A stretch of DNA of 28,024 nt from an uncultured Clostridium sp. (GCA_900555045.1 USJW01000061.1:1-28024); one strand, 5' to 3'. Shown: positions 16,640 through 24,945, numbered from the stretch's first letter. Notes: generated by a model from the sequence alone, not told the origin. A program made the numbers and translations.

Positions 16640-16668
16640 ATTATACCATGCCGCCCGCCGTTCGTGCA
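16640..16668 (-). promoter_or_regulatory. Extended -10 promoter of the sensor kinase gene
   Basis: Read on the minus strand, TGGTATAAT provides a perfect TATAAT (16640-16645) with a TG extension. The -35 position (16663-16668, TGCACG) is poor, as is common for extended -10 promoters. It lies about 50 bp before the kinase start and after the ABC terminator, so the kinase and regulator can be transcribed on their own. Confidence 0.6.
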
Positions 16669-16704
16669 GACCTCTTTTGACGAATACGGCGGGCACCTAG
16701 ACAC

Positions 16705-16732
16705 AAAAGCCCCGGGTGTCTCCATCCGGGGC
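16705..16732 (-). terminator. Rho-independent terminator after the ABC transporter operon
   Basis: On the minus strand GCCCCGG (16732-16726) pairs with CCGGGGC (16715-16709) around a 10-nt loop and is followed by TTTTG. It lies about 20 bp after the permease stop codon and separates the transporter genes from the kinase and regulator genes. Confidence 0.85.
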
Positions 16733-16752
16733 CATATAGGCTGTAGTTACAG

Positions 16753-18417
16753 TTAAATGCTGATGTCGTTGCTGCCCGTCACTTTGAAGAAGATCAGCAG
16801 GGAAACGATGCTGGTCAGGGTCAGAATGGTGGAGTAGGCCGCCGCGTTGCCGAAGTTGCTGCGGATAACCTCCGCGTAAATTGCCACGGTCAGCGTCTGA
16901 GTCTTGCTGGTGTACAGAATGATGGAGGAGCTCAGCTCGCTGATCAGGGTGATCCAGCTCATGATTGCGCCGGAGAGCACGCCGGACATCATCATGGGCA
17001 CCGTGATCTTCACAAAGGATTTGGTCTCCGTGCACCCAAGGCTGATGGCCGCCTCCTCCACGCTGGGGCTGATCTGCCCGATGATGGCGGTGCTGGAGCG
17101 GATGGTGTAGGGCATCCGCCGGATGGATAAGGAGATGATGATAATGATGGCGGTGCCGCTGAGCAACAGGGGCTTGCTGTTGAAGGCGTACAAAAACGAG
17201 ATGCCGAGCACGGAGCCGGGGATGATGTAGGGGAACATGGTCACGGTGTCCAGGATGTTCGTGATGAAGGATTTCTTTCTCACGGTCAGGTAGGAGATCA
17301 GGATACCGAGCACCACCACGATGGCGATGGCGCAGAGCCCGAACATGTAGGTGTTGAAGATGGCTCCGTTGTTGTTTTTTGAAAACAGGGTATTGCGGTA
17401 GTTCTCTAAGGAGAAGCCGCCGGTGTACACCGTGCCGCCGCCTGTGGCAAGAAACGAGGTGAAGATCACCGTCAGCTGGGGCAGGATGGCGATAAACACC
17501 ACCGCGTACACGAACAGGTGGGAGAGGATGTTGCGGGTGCCCGTGCACTTCTCAGCCACCATGGGCTTAAGGGCCGTCATGGAGTAGGTAAACCGGTTGC
17601 CCAGGTAGCGCTGTAAGAAAAAGAGCACCAGGGTGATGCCGATGACAATCACGCAGAGGGCCGCGGCGAAGTGGTCGTCCGTGCTGACCTCGCCCATGAA
17701 CTGGCTGTAGATCAAAACCGGGAAGGTCTTGTAGCCCTCGCCGATGAGCATCGGGGTTCCGAAATCGGAGAACACCCGCATGAACACCAGAAGGGAGCTG
17801 GCCAGCATGGTGGGCATGACTAGGGGCACGATAATCTGCATGACCCGCTGGAAGGCGGTGCAGCCCAGGCTCTCGGCCGCCTCGTTTAAGGAATTGTCCA
17901 GATTCTTTAAGGCGCCGGAGATGTACATGTATACCAGCGGGAAGGACTGGAGAGAGAACACCAGCACGATGCCCGCAAAGCCGTAGATCCCGCCCAATTT
18001 CACATTGAACAGAGCGTTTAAGACCTTGGTTATATACCCGTTTCGGCCCAGCAGCTGAATCCACGCGTAGGCGCCGATGAAGGGCGGGGACAGGTAGGAG
18101 ATCACGATCAGGATGTTTAAGTACTTGCTGCCCTTAATCTGCACGCTGCGCAGCACGTAGGCCATGACCAGCCCTAAAAAGGCCGCCACCACCGTGGACA
18201 CGATGGTGACCTTGAAGCTGTTGACCAGGGTGCTCCAGTAGTATTTCCTGGCAAAAAACTTGCTGAAATAGGCAAAGCTTAGGTGTCCGTCCTCGGACAG
18301 GACGCTCTTGTACAGGACCAGGATCAGGGGGTAGACCACGAAAAGCACAAACAGGGCCAGGATCCCCAGAGCCATCGCGACCCAGATATTTAATTTCTTC
18401 TCGCCCGCATATCTCAT
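16753..18417 (-). CDS. Fused double permease of a ferric-iron/AfuB-type ABC importer
   Basis: This 554-residue protein holds two binding-protein-dependent permease domains in one chain, about twelve membrane segments in total. Each half has its own EAA loop for docking to the ATPase: EAAESLGCTAFQRVMQIIVP (about 179-198) and EEAAISLGCTETKSFVKITVP (about 454-474). This double layout is known for FbpB/AfuB-type importers of ferric iron and hexose phosphates. Its start overlaps the ATPase stop in ATGA. The cytoplasmic N-terminus is short and a terminator follows the gene. Confidence 0.93.
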   Translation of the reverse strand: MRYAGEKKLNIWVAMALGILALFVLFVVYPLILVLYKSVLSEDGHLSFAYFSKFFARKYYWSTLVNSFKVTIVSTVVAAFLGLVMAYVLRSVQIKGSKYLNILIVISYLSPPFIGAYAWIQLLGRNGYITKVLNALFNVKLGGIYGFAGIVLVFSLQSFPLVYMYISGALKNLDNSLNEAAESLGCTAFQRVMQIIVPLVMPTMLASSLLVFMRVFSDFGTPMLIGEGYKTFPVLIYSQFMGEVSTDDHFAAALCVIVIGITLVLFFLQRYLGNRFTYSMTALKPMVAEKCTGTRNILSHLFVYAVVFIAILPQLTVIFTSFLATGGGTVYTGGFSLENYRNTLFSKNNNGAIFNTYMFGLCAIAIVVVLGILISYLTVRKKSFITNILDTVTMFPYIIPGSVLGISFLYAFNSKPLLLSGTAIIIIISLSIRRMPYTIRSSTAIIGQISPSVEEAAISLGCTETKSFVKITVPMMMSGVLSGAIMSWITLISELSSSIILYTSKTQTLTVAIYAEVIRSNFGNAAAYSTILTLTSIVSLLIFFKVTGSNDISI

Positions 18418-19514
18418 GAATGATCCCTCCTCACAATGAGGCTCTCACTGCCGTCCTCGGTAAACACGTTGATCTTGCGCGGCTGTACGCCCAGGCGGAT
18501 GGGGGTGTGGTCCGGGATAATGTCCCAGATATCCGAATTCTGGATGACCTCCATCTCGCGCCCGTCCTCCGCCTCCACAAAGTAGTGGGTGGTGATCCCG
18601 AGGAACACGCTGTTTCGCACCACGGCGGGAATTCCCTCGTCCCCGTCCCGGTCTATGATAAATTCCTCCGGGCGGACCGACACCTTGACCGCCTGCCCGT
18701 CCCGGCAGTCGGAGCGCAGATTGTCCATGGGAACCGTGTAGTCGCCCATCTGCACCAGGGTCCGGCCGTTCTCCATGCGGATTCGCCCGTCCATGATGTT
18801 GGAGAGGCCGATGAAGGTGGAGACGAACACGTTGGCGGGGCGCTGGTACACGTTCTTGGGGGTGTCGATCTGCTGGATCACGCCGCCGTTCATGACCGCA
18901 ATCCGGTCGGACACAGCCAACGCCTCCTCCTGGTCGTGGGTCACGTAGATGGTGGTGATGCCCACCTGCTGCTGGATGCGCTTGATGGCGTTTCTCATCT
19001 CCACGCGCAGCTTGGCGTCCAGGTTGGACAGGGGCTCATCCATCAGAAGCACCTCGGGGTGGATCACGATGGCTCTGGCCAGGGCCACGCGCTGCTGCTG
19101 GCCGCCGGAGAGCTTGGCGGGCATCCGCTTCTTTAGGTGGTCGATCTTGACGATCTTTAAAATTTCATCCACCTGGGACTCGATCTGGCTCTGGGGCACC
19201 TTGCGGTTCTTTAAGCCGAAGGCCACGTTGTCGCGCACGGACATGTGGGGGAAGATGGCGTAGTTCTGGAACACCATGCCCATGTTCCGCTTGTTGGTGG
19301 GAATGTTGTTGATCACCTTGCCGTCGATCTTGATCTCGCCGCCCTCGATGGAGTTGAAGCCGATGATCATCCGCAGCAGGGTGGTTTTGCCGCAGCCGGA
19401 TGGGCCAAGAAGGGTAAAAAATTCGCCGGGCCTTACGTCAAGGGACAGGCCGTTTATGATGGTGTCCTTTCCGAACCGTTTGATTACATTTTCTATACTG
19501 ATCGCTACACTCAT
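18414..19514 (-). CDS. ABC importer ATPase, FbpC/PotA type
   Basis: This 366-residue protein has an N-terminal nucleotide-binding domain with Walker A GPSGCGKTT (37-45), signature LSGGQQQR (135-142) and Walker B VLLMDEP (155-161), followed by SNLD and the H-loop VTHDQEEA. A C-terminal beta-rich TOBE-type domain (about 240-360) follows. This arrangement is typical of importers for iron, polyamines, phosphonates and sugar phosphates. GAGGAGG precedes the ATG by about 10 nt. It lies between the binding protein and permease genes, after a large inverted-repeat element. Confidence 0.94.
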   Translation of the reverse strand: MSVAISIENVIKRFGKDTIINGLSLDVRPGEFFTLLGPSGCGKTTLLRMIIGFNSIEGGEIKIDGKVINNIPTNKRNMGMVFQNYAIFPHMSVRDNVAFGLKNRKVPQSQIESQVDEILKIVKIDHLKKRMPAKLSGGQQQRVALARAIVIHPEVLLMDEPLSNLDAKLRVEMRNAIKRIQQQVGITTIYVTHDQEEALAVSDRIAVMNGGVIQQIDTPKNVYQRPANVFVSTFIGLSNIMDGRIRMENGRTLVQMGDYTVPMDNLRSDCRDGQAVKVSVRPEEFIIDRDGDEGIPAVVRNSVFLGITTHYFVEAEDGREMEVIQNSDIWDIIPDHTPIRLGVQPRKINVFTEDGSESLIVRRDHS

Positions 19515-19562
19515 GGTTGGATAACCTCCTCGTATTGGGAATCGGATGAATTTGGGGAACAG

Positions 19563-19645
19563 AAAAGGACTGCCGGACTGACCGTTTCGCCGCTTAAGAG
19601 TGCCAGGCGGTCAGCTGAAAGTGGGTCAGGTCCTGCAGTCCTTTT
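19563..19645 (-). terminator. Long inverted-repeat attenuator between binding protein and ATPase genes
   Basis: AAAAGGACTGC (19563-19573) and its exact complement GCAGTCCTTTT (19635-19645) are separated by 61 nt. Within that loop CTGACCG (19578-19584) pairs with CGGTCAG (19608-19614). On the transcribed minus strand the outer stem ends in TTTTCTG. It is likely to stop or protect part of the transcripts after the binding-protein gene and so give more binding protein than ATPase and permease. Confidence 0.65.
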
Positions 19646-19677
19646 CGTTGGATACAATGTGCCTTACAGGCAGGGGA

Positions 19678-20796
19678 TTAGTCCATGGAGGTCTCCATGT
19701 GCTCGCTGAACAGGTTGGTGATCTCGGTCTTGTGCTCAGCTACCCAGCCCTCATCGTAGTTGTCGAACAGCTTGATCTCGGACTGTGGGGTCATATAGTC
19801 GGCCAGCTTGGCGTCTTTCCTGAGCGGGCGGACGGTCAGATTGGAGCCCACTGCGTTCTGAATCTTCTCAGACAGCATGTAGTCCACGAACTTTTTAGCG
19901 TTCTCCGGGTGTTTGCAGCCCTTTAAGATCTGTACGGACTCGCCGGGGAATATTGCGCCTTCCTTGGGGAATACGACCTCAACGGCAGCGCCCTCCTTCA
20001 CGTAGTTGGCAGCCGGGTCCTCCCAGGTAAGGCCGACCACGTACTCGCCCTCAGCCACGCCCTTGTACACCTGGCTGGAGCTGTTGGCCATCTTGCCGTC
20101 CAGATTGGCGATAAACTGATCCACATAGTTCCAGGCCTCATCCGAGAGCGGATCGCCGTCCTTGCCCATGCCGTAGAGCATCGCGAGCAGAGACTGGAAT
20201 GCGGAGCTGGAGTTCACCGGATCGCCGAAGGCGATTTTGCCCTTTAACTCCGGGTTTAACAGGTCCTCAAAGCCCTCGATCTTCATGTCGCCCTTTAAGT
20301 CCTTGTTCACGATCATGACCGTGGGGTCTGCGAATGCGGGGGTGAAGTAGCCGGTGGTGTTTTTAAACGCGTCCAGCATGTTGGCGTCCTCGGGGGATAC
20401 ATACTCCATAAACAGGTCCTTGGAGGAGGACAGCATGGTCTGGTCAGCCACCCAGAAGATATCGCCGAGGGGATTGTCCTTCTCGGACTGTGCGCGCTTT
20501 AACAGCTCGCCGGTGCCGGCCACCACAACCTCCACCTTGATGCCGGTGTCCTTCTCAAATTCCGGGATCACGGCGTTGTTTAACGCCTCGCTTCTGGCGG
20601 TGTAGACAACTAATACCGGCTCCTCCGCGCTTGCCTCCGGCGCCTTGGTCTCGGCCGCTGCCTCGGATTTTGGGGCTTCGGTCTTCGCGGGCTCCGTCTT
20701 ATCCGGTGCCTTGGTCTCGGCTGCTCCACCGGAACATCCGGTTGCTAAAAGGGCTGCTGCCATGACGACTGCGGTTGCTTTCTGGAATCGTTTCAT
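19678..20796 (-). CDS. ABC importer solute-binding lipoprotein, AfuA/FbpA-like family
   Basis: This 372-residue protein starts with a lipoprotein signal ending in LATGC (Cys21). A repetitive linker rich in Thr, Lys, Ala, Pro and Glu (about 25-58) follows, then a periplasmic-binding-protein type 2 fold (VLVVYTARSEALNNAVIPEF and onward). The family includes receptors for ferric iron, hexose phosphates and 2-aminoethylphosphonate. The paired tyrosines typical of ferric-binding proteins are not seen anywhere in it, which argues against free iron. The frame is open to 20931, but the ATG at 20796 is preferred because it has GGAGG about 11 nt upstream and begins the signal peptide. The ligand remains unknown. 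Confidence 0.9.
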   Translation of the reverse strand: MKRFQKATAVVMAAALLATGCSGGAAETKAPDKTEPAKTEAPKSEAAAETKAPEASAEEPVLVVYTARSEALNNAVIPEFEKDTGIKVEVVVAGTGELLKRAQSEKDNPLGDIFWVADQTMLSSSKDLFMEYVSPEDANMLDAFKNTTGYFTPAFADPTVMIVNKDLKGDMKIEGFEDLLNPELKGKIAFGDPVNSSSAFQSLLAMLYGMGKDGDPLSDEAWNYVDQFIANLDGKMANSSSQVYKGVAEGEYVVGLTWEDPAANYVKEGAAVEVVFPKEGAIFPGESVQILKGCKHPENAKKFVDYMLSEKIQNAVGSNLTVRPLRKDAKLADYMTPQSEIKLFDNYDEGWVAEHKTEITNLFSEHMETSMD

Positions 20797-20849
20797 ATGT
20801 TCATTACCTCCCTCAAAAAATTTTGCTGCACCACAAATTTGATAACTTA

Positions 20850-20877
20850 ATTCTAGCATCCATAGCGCGAAAGTAAA
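20850..20877 (-). promoter_or_regulatory. Likely promoter of the binding-protein operon
   Basis: On the minus strand a TAGAAT -10 (20855-20850) is preceded by TTTACT (20877-20872) with a 16-bp spacer. Both are one or two mismatches from consensus. The leader before the start codon would be about 45 nt. This would be the main target for the YesN-type regulator, though no binding site could be assigned. Confidence 0.5.
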
Positions 20878-20939
20878 TCCGACAATCGCACAAAAAGGTG
20901 GAAAATAAACAACACGGCCTCGGTTTCCCAACCCTTAAG

Positions 20940-20976
20940 GACACTTACAAAATATTAAAAATTTCTATTAAGTGTC
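20940..20976. promoter_or_regulatory. Inverted repeat in the divergent promoter region
   Basis: GACACTTA (20940-20947) and TAAGTGTC (20969-20976) form a perfect 8-bp inverted repeat with a 21-bp AT-rich centre. The two arms are 29 bp apart from start to start. The right arm ends at the -35 region of the promoter for the cdaA-pts operon. It could bind a regulator as two half-sites; no known motif was recognised. Confidence 0.45.
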
Positions 20977-21003
20977 GCAAAATCAAAAAAGATGTGGTAT
21001 ACT
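20975..21003 (+). promoter_or_regulatory. Promoter of the cdaA-pts operon
   Basis: TATACT (20998-21003) preceded by TGG gives an extended -10 element (TGGTATACT). The -35 position 17 bp upstream (TCGCAA) is weak. The first gene starts about 45 nt after the expected transcript start. All genes from 21052 onward are on the same strand with short gaps or overlaps. Confidence 0.6.
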
Positions 21004-21051
21004 AAAAAAGTATGTCAACCGATATGCAGCGACAGATTGTGAGGAATACCT

Positions 21052-21474
21052 ATGCTGAATGAGGAAAAGGTCAGATATATGGCAGAGCTGGCCATTTTTG
21101 AAAAGAATAAAGGCAGGGAAATGTTTTCCATTAACCGTTATTTCAAAGGGGACTACGTCAGCGGCCAGCTGTTCCGTTCCTTTTTTGGATACACCTTTTC
21201 CTATCTTCTGGTCCTGTTACTGTGGGTCTTATACCGGCTGGAGGATCTGTTGGGAAGCCTCTCCTTTGAGGAGCTGACGGAGCTGGGAAAAAAGTGGGGG
21301 CTCTGGTATCTGGGCGGACTGGCGGTGTACCTGTTTATCACCTGGCTGGTCTACGCCAGGCGCTACGACTACGCCTCGCGGGTCCAGATTATGTACTCCG
21401 CAAAATTAAAACACCTGCTGAAGCGCTATGACAAGCCAGACAAGGTGAATCATAAAGGAGGGAGGACCGCATGA
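21052..21474 (+). CDS. Small membrane protein of unknown function
   Basis: I do not recognise a characterised family. The 140-residue product has a charged N-terminal region (about 1-45) and two membrane helices (about 50-65 and 85-103) separated by an acidic loop. Its C-terminal tail is basic and lysine-rich, including KLKHLLKRYDKPDKVNHK. The start has a moderate GAGGAA ribosome binding site. Its stop overlaps the next start (ATGA), so the two proteins are probably made together and may form a complex. It is the first gene of the operon that encodes CdaA. Confidence 0.75.
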   Translation: MLNEEKVRYMAELAIFEKNKGREMFSINRYFKGDYVSGQLFRSFFGYTFSYLLVLLLWVLYRLEDLLGSLSFEELTELGKKWGLWYLGGLAVYLFITWLVYARRYDYASRVQIMYSAKLKHLLKRYDKPDKVNHKGGRTA

Positions 21475-22418
21475 CAAGTCTTCTCGTTTGGAAAGAACAT
21501 TTGAAGGCATTTTACGCCCGATACAATATGATCGTACAGCCCATCCTGCGGTTTGCGCTGGGGATGTGCGCGTTTATGAGCCTGAATGCAAATCTGGGAT
21601 ATATGACGCGGTTAAAGAACCCGGTGGTGCCGGTGCTTCTGTCCCTGGCGGGCGCGCTGCTGCCAACCGGCGCGGTGGTCTTCTTCGCCGGCTGTTTTAT
21701 GATCGCGCACATCTACGCGGTCTCCCTGGAGATGGCGTTAATCTCCCTGGCGTTGATTCTGATCGTGGCGATTCTCTACTACGGCTTCCGGCCGGGGGAC
21801 TGCTACCTGATGATTTTAACCCCGCTGGCGCTGATGGTGAAGTTGCCCTATGCGGTTCCGCTTTTGGTGGGCCTGGGCGGCACCCTGGCCTCCGTGGTGC
21901 CGGTGTGCTGCGGCGTCTTCCTGTACTATCTCCTGATGTACGTGAAGCAGAACGCGGGCGTCCTCACCGATTCCTCGGTGGATATTGTGCAGAAGTACAG
22001 CCAGATCATCAAGTCCGTGCTGTTCAACGAGACCATGTTCGTGATGATGGCCACCTGTGCGGCCGGAATCCTGGTGGTCTACTTAATCCGGCGCCTGTCC
22101 TTAAACTACGCCTGGAGTATCGCCATCGTGGCGGGCTGCGTGGCCCAGCTTCTGGTGATTTTCGTGGGAGATTTCGTGTTCAGCGTGTCCGTGCCCACGG
22201 GACAGCTCCTGGTCGGCATGGTGGCGTCCGCGCTGCTGGCCGTGGTCTACGATTTCTTTATCTTTTCGGTGGATTACAGCCGAACGGAGTACGTCCAGTT
22301 TGAGGACGATGACTACTACTACTATGTGAAGGCCGTTCCGAAGATGACGGTGAGCACGCCCGATGTGAAGGTGCAGAAGATCAGCACCCGCAAGCGCAGC
22401 TCCAGGGAGCGGGCTTAA
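21471..22418 (+). CDS. Polytopic membrane protein of unknown function upstream of cdaA
   Basis: This 315-residue protein has about eight hydrophobic segments up to residue 265, then a soluble C-terminal tail. The tail contains an acidic, tyrosine-rich stretch (FEDDDYYYY) followed by a basic end (KISTRKRSSRERA). I do not recognise a characterised domain. A short region of about 35 residues (DSSVDIVQKYSQIIKSVLFN) forms a soluble loop in the middle. It is translationally coupled to the preceding small membrane protein and lies 42 bp before cdaA, so a role with the c-di-AMP enzyme or in envelope homeostasis is possible but only inferred. Confidence 0.75.
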   Translation: MTSLLVWKEHLKAFYARYNMIVQPILRFALGMCAFMSLNANLGYMTRLKNPVVPVLLSLAGALLPTGAVVFFAGCFMIAHIYAVSLEMALISLALILIVAILYYGFRPGDCYLMILTPLALMVKLPYAVPLLVGLGGTLASVVPVCCGVFLYYLLMYVKQNAGVLTDSSVDIVQKYSQIIKSVLFNETMFVMMATCAAGILVVYLIRRLSLNYAWSIAIVAGCVAQLLVIFVGDFVFSVSVPTGQLLVGMVASALLAVVYDFFIFSVDYSRTEYVQFEDDDYYYYVKAVPKMTVSTPDVKVQKISTRKRSSRERA

Positions 22419-22460
22419 AATGATGGAAAAAAATCTGTATATGGAAAGGGAGGTGAGAGC

Positions 22461-23333
22461 ATGGCGGAGCTGATGGAAAAAGCCTCGTCCTGGCTGTCAC
22501 TGCTGCCCAGGATATCCTTAAACAACCTGTTAGAGATCGCGATTATCTCCTTTCTGGTCTATGAGATTCTGTTCTGGGTGAAGAACACCAGGGCGTGGAC
22601 TCTGCTAAAGGGCCTGGTGGTGATCCTGGTGTTTGCCGTATTCGCTGCCGTGCTGCACCTGAATACAATCCTGTGGATTCTGGAGAAGACCACGGGAATC
22701 GCTGTGACGGCCTTATTAATCGTGTTCCAGCCGGAGCTTCGAAAGGCTTTGGAGCAGCTGGGAAGCCAGAACATCATATCCAACATTCTGTCCTTCGACG
22801 ACTCCAAGGATCATCAGAGCTTCAACGACAAGACGATCAATGAGCTGGTCCGCGCCACCTTCGAGATGGCCAAGGTGAAGACCGGAGCTCTGATAGTGAT
22901 CGAGCGGGGAGCTTCCCTAAAGGAGATCGAGCGGACCGGAATTGAAGTCAACGGGCTGGTGACCAGCCAGCTTCTGATCAACATATTTGAGCACAACACA
23001 CCGCTCCACGACGGCGCGGTGATCATCCGCGGCAACCGGGTGGCGGCCGCGACCTGCTACCTGCCTCTGTCGGACAACATGTCCATCAGCAAGGATCTGG
23101 GCACGCGCCACAGGGCGGCAGTGGGAGTGAGCGAGGTGACGGACAGCGTCACCATCGTGGTATCGGAGGAGACGGGGAGAGTAACCGTAGCAGAAGGGGG
23201 AACGCTGACAAAGATCACGGATGCCGAGGGCCTGCGCACCGTGCTTTCCGGAGTGAAAGACCAGACGGAGGGCGGCAACCGATTCAAACTGTGGAAGGGA
23301 AGGCTGAAGAATGAAAGAAAAGCTGGCGAATAA
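22461..23333 (+). CDS. cdaA: Diadenylate cyclase CdaA
   Basis: This 290-residue membrane enzyme makes cyclic di-AMP from two ATP molecules. It has three N-terminal membrane helices (about 23-40, 48-66 and 75-92) and a DAC catalytic domain (about 100-265). The DAC domain carries the DGA motif (184-186) and RHR motif (216-218) needed for catalysis. Length and layout match CdaA/YbbP enzymes of other Firmicutes. The ribosome binding site GGGAGGTGA is strong. Its 3' end overlaps the YbbR-domain gene by 23 bp, as in typical cdaA-cdaR pairs. Cyclic di-AMP controls potassium and osmolyte uptake and cell-wall state in this group. Confidence 0.97.
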   Translation: MAELMEKASSWLSLLPRISLNNLLEIAIISFLVYEILFWVKNTRAWTLLKGLVVILVFAVFAAVLHLNTILWILEKTTGIAVTALLIVFQPELRKALEQLGSQNIISNILSFDDSKDHQSFNDKTINELVRATFEMAKVKTGALIVIERGASLKEIERTGIEVNGLVTSQLLINIFEHNTPLHDGAVIIRGNRVAAATCYLPLSDNMSISKDLGTRHRAAVGVSEVTDSVTIVVSEETGRVTVAEGGTLTKITDAEGLRTVLSGVKDQTEGGNRFKLWKGRLKNERKAGE

Positions 23334-24645
23334 TCTGGGGCTTAAAATCCTTTCTGTTTTCCTGGCCTTCTTTGTGTGGCTGGCGGTGGTCAACATCTCG
23401 AATCCCGAGGTGACCAAATACCAGGAGGTTCCCCTTGATATTTTAAATGAGGGCGTGCTGGAGTCCAAAAATCTGACCTACGAGATCGTGGGCGGAAAGA
23501 GCACGGTGTCTGTCAGCTACAAGGTGCAGACGCTCGATGCCAGCAGCGTGAAGGCGTCGGATTTCCGCGCCTACATCGACCTGGCCGACATGTATGAGCC
23601 TACCGGCTCCGTGCCGGTGAAGGTGGAGGTGTTAAACCACAAGAACCTGTTCATCGGCCAGCCGGTGCCGAGACCCGGTGTGATCCGGGTCAATACGGAG
23701 GACCTGCAGCGCAAGCGGTTTGACCTGGTGGTCAATCGGATTGGAGAACCGGAGCAGGACTACCATGTGGGCGCCGCGACCATCTCACCGACCTACGTGT
23801 ATGTGACCGGACCTGTCTCCAAGGTGGGACAGATCAGTGAGGTGGGGATCGAGATCGATGTGGAGAACGCCAACTCAAACCTGACCGGAACGGCCAAGCC
23901 GATCTTCTATGACGCCAACAAAAACAAGCTGACCGAGCTGTCGGCGGACAGCCGCGTGAGCTTAAGCCGCACGGAGGTGGATTACGATCTGGCGGTGCTC
24001 AAGTCCAAGCGGCTCGCCCTAAACTTCGAGGTTGAGGGGAGAGTGGCGGACGGATACCGCTACACAGGCGTTGAGAGCAGTGTAAACTCGGTGGAGGTTA
24101 TGGGCCTCAAGTCCACGCTGGCCGACGTCTCCACGCTCACGATTCCCAAGTCGGAGTTGAACATGGACGGGGCCACGAAGGATAAGGAGATTACGGTTGA
24201 TTTGAAGGAATATCTGCCGGAGGGCGTACAGCTGGCGAAGGCGGACGACGACGGTGTGATCACGGTCACCATCAAGGTGGAGCCGTTAGAGAACCGGACC
24301 TACGTGCTGCACACCGACGATATCAAGCAGGTGGGCGCATCCAACCAGTATGAATATGAGTACGGACAGAATAATATCAATGTAGTGATCCGCGGCCTCA
24401 GGGAGGACTTAGATCAGCTGACGACCGATCAGCTGGAGGCGGAGATGGATGTCAGCCAGATGGTGCCCGGCGAGAACGAGGGCGAGCTGACGTTCCCGGG
24501 ACTGCTGCAGAGCTCGGCCTATGAGCTCATGCGCTACGACAAACCGCAGGTTACAGTGACGGAGGTCGGTCCGGGAGCAGACGGAGACGGTGAGACGGGT
24601 GAGGCCGCCGAGACTACGGCGGAGGAGACAGCTGCCTCAGAGTGA
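23311..24645 (+). CDS. cdaR: YbbR-domain protein CdaR, regulator of CdaA
   Basis: This 444-residue protein has one N-terminal membrane anchor (about 8-27, LKILSVFLAFFVWLAVV). About four YbbR-type beta-rich repeats follow outside the membrane, and the C-terminal tail is acidic and low in complexity (about 420-444). In other Firmicutes CdaR binds CdaA and adjusts its activity. It starts inside the end of cdaA, which implies coupled translation. The tail of Glu, Ala and Thr residues has no recognisable motif. The gene normally found next in this locus, glmM, is not present; ptsH follows 30 bp later. Confidence 0.94.
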   Translation: MKEKLANNLGLKILSVFLAFFVWLAVVNISNPEVTKYQEVPLDILNEGVLESKNLTYEIVGGKSTVSVSYKVQTLDASSVKASDFRAYIDLADMYEPTGSVPVKVEVLNHKNLFIGQPVPRPGVIRVNTEDLQRKRFDLVVNRIGEPEQDYHVGAATISPTYVYVTGPVSKVGQISEVGIEIDVENANSNLTGTAKPIFYDANKNKLTELSADSRVSLSRTEVDYDLAVLKSKRLALNFEVEGRVADGYRYTGVESSVNSVEVMGLKSTLADVSTLTIPKSELNMDGATKDKEITVDLKEYLPEGVQLAKADDDGVITVTIKVEPLENRTYVLHTDDIKQVGASNQYEYEYGQNNINVVIRGLREDLDQLTTDQLEAEMDVSQMVPGENEGELTFPGLLQSSAYELMRYDKPQVTVTEVGPGADGDGETGEAAETTAEETAASE

Positions 24646-24675
24646 TAGTTTAGCAGTATGTAAGGAGAGGTATCT

Positions 24676-24939
24676 ATGGTAAGTGCGATAACGGTGATAA
24701 AGAATCCCTCCGGCCTGCATTTGCGGCCCGCGGGTATCCTGTGCAAGGAGGCGCTGCTGTTTCGATCGACGATTTCATTCCGAATTGGAAATACGACGGC
24801 CAACGCCAAGAGCGTGCTGAGCGTGCTCGGGGCATGCGTGAAATCGGGGGATGCGATTGAATTCATCTGTGAAGGGCCGGATGAGGAGCAGGCGCTGACT
24901 GCTATGGTCAAGATCGTGGAGAGCGGTTTGGGCGAGTGA
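24676..24939 (+). CDS. ptsH: HPr phosphocarrier protein (PtsH)
   Basis: This 87-residue protein is HPr, which passes phosphate from enzyme I to the sugar-specific PTS enzymes. His15 lies in GLHLRPA; the usual Ala16 is Leu here. Ser46 (in AKSVLSVLG) is present, so HPr kinase control and CcpA-type catabolite repression are possible. The fold length is normal. AAGGAGAGG precedes the start by about 6 nt. It is followed by ptsI after 68 bp that include a strong hairpin. Confidence 0.95.
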   Translation: MVSAITVIKNPSGLHLRPAGILCKEALLFRSTISFRIGNTTANAKSVLSVLGACVKSGDAIEFICEGPDEEQALTAMVKIVESGLGE

Positions 24940-24945
24940 CGGTTT

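Noticed and set aside
18420..19136. Open frame of 238 residues on the plus strand opposite the ATPase gene
   Set aside because: It mirrors the ATPase coding sequence and yields a His/Val/Gly-rich product without motifs, while the ATPase has all expected motifs.
21488..22303. Open frame of 271 residues in another frame of the same strand, over the second membrane protein
   Set aside because: The overlapping frame at 21471 is coupled by ATGA and encodes clean membrane helices; this one is rich in Gly and Arg and lacks a good start.
22420..22473. 17-codon frame starting ATGATG in the gap before cdaA and running into it
   Set aside because: It has no ribosome binding site and no recognisable product. 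A leader-peptide role is conceivable but nothing supports it.
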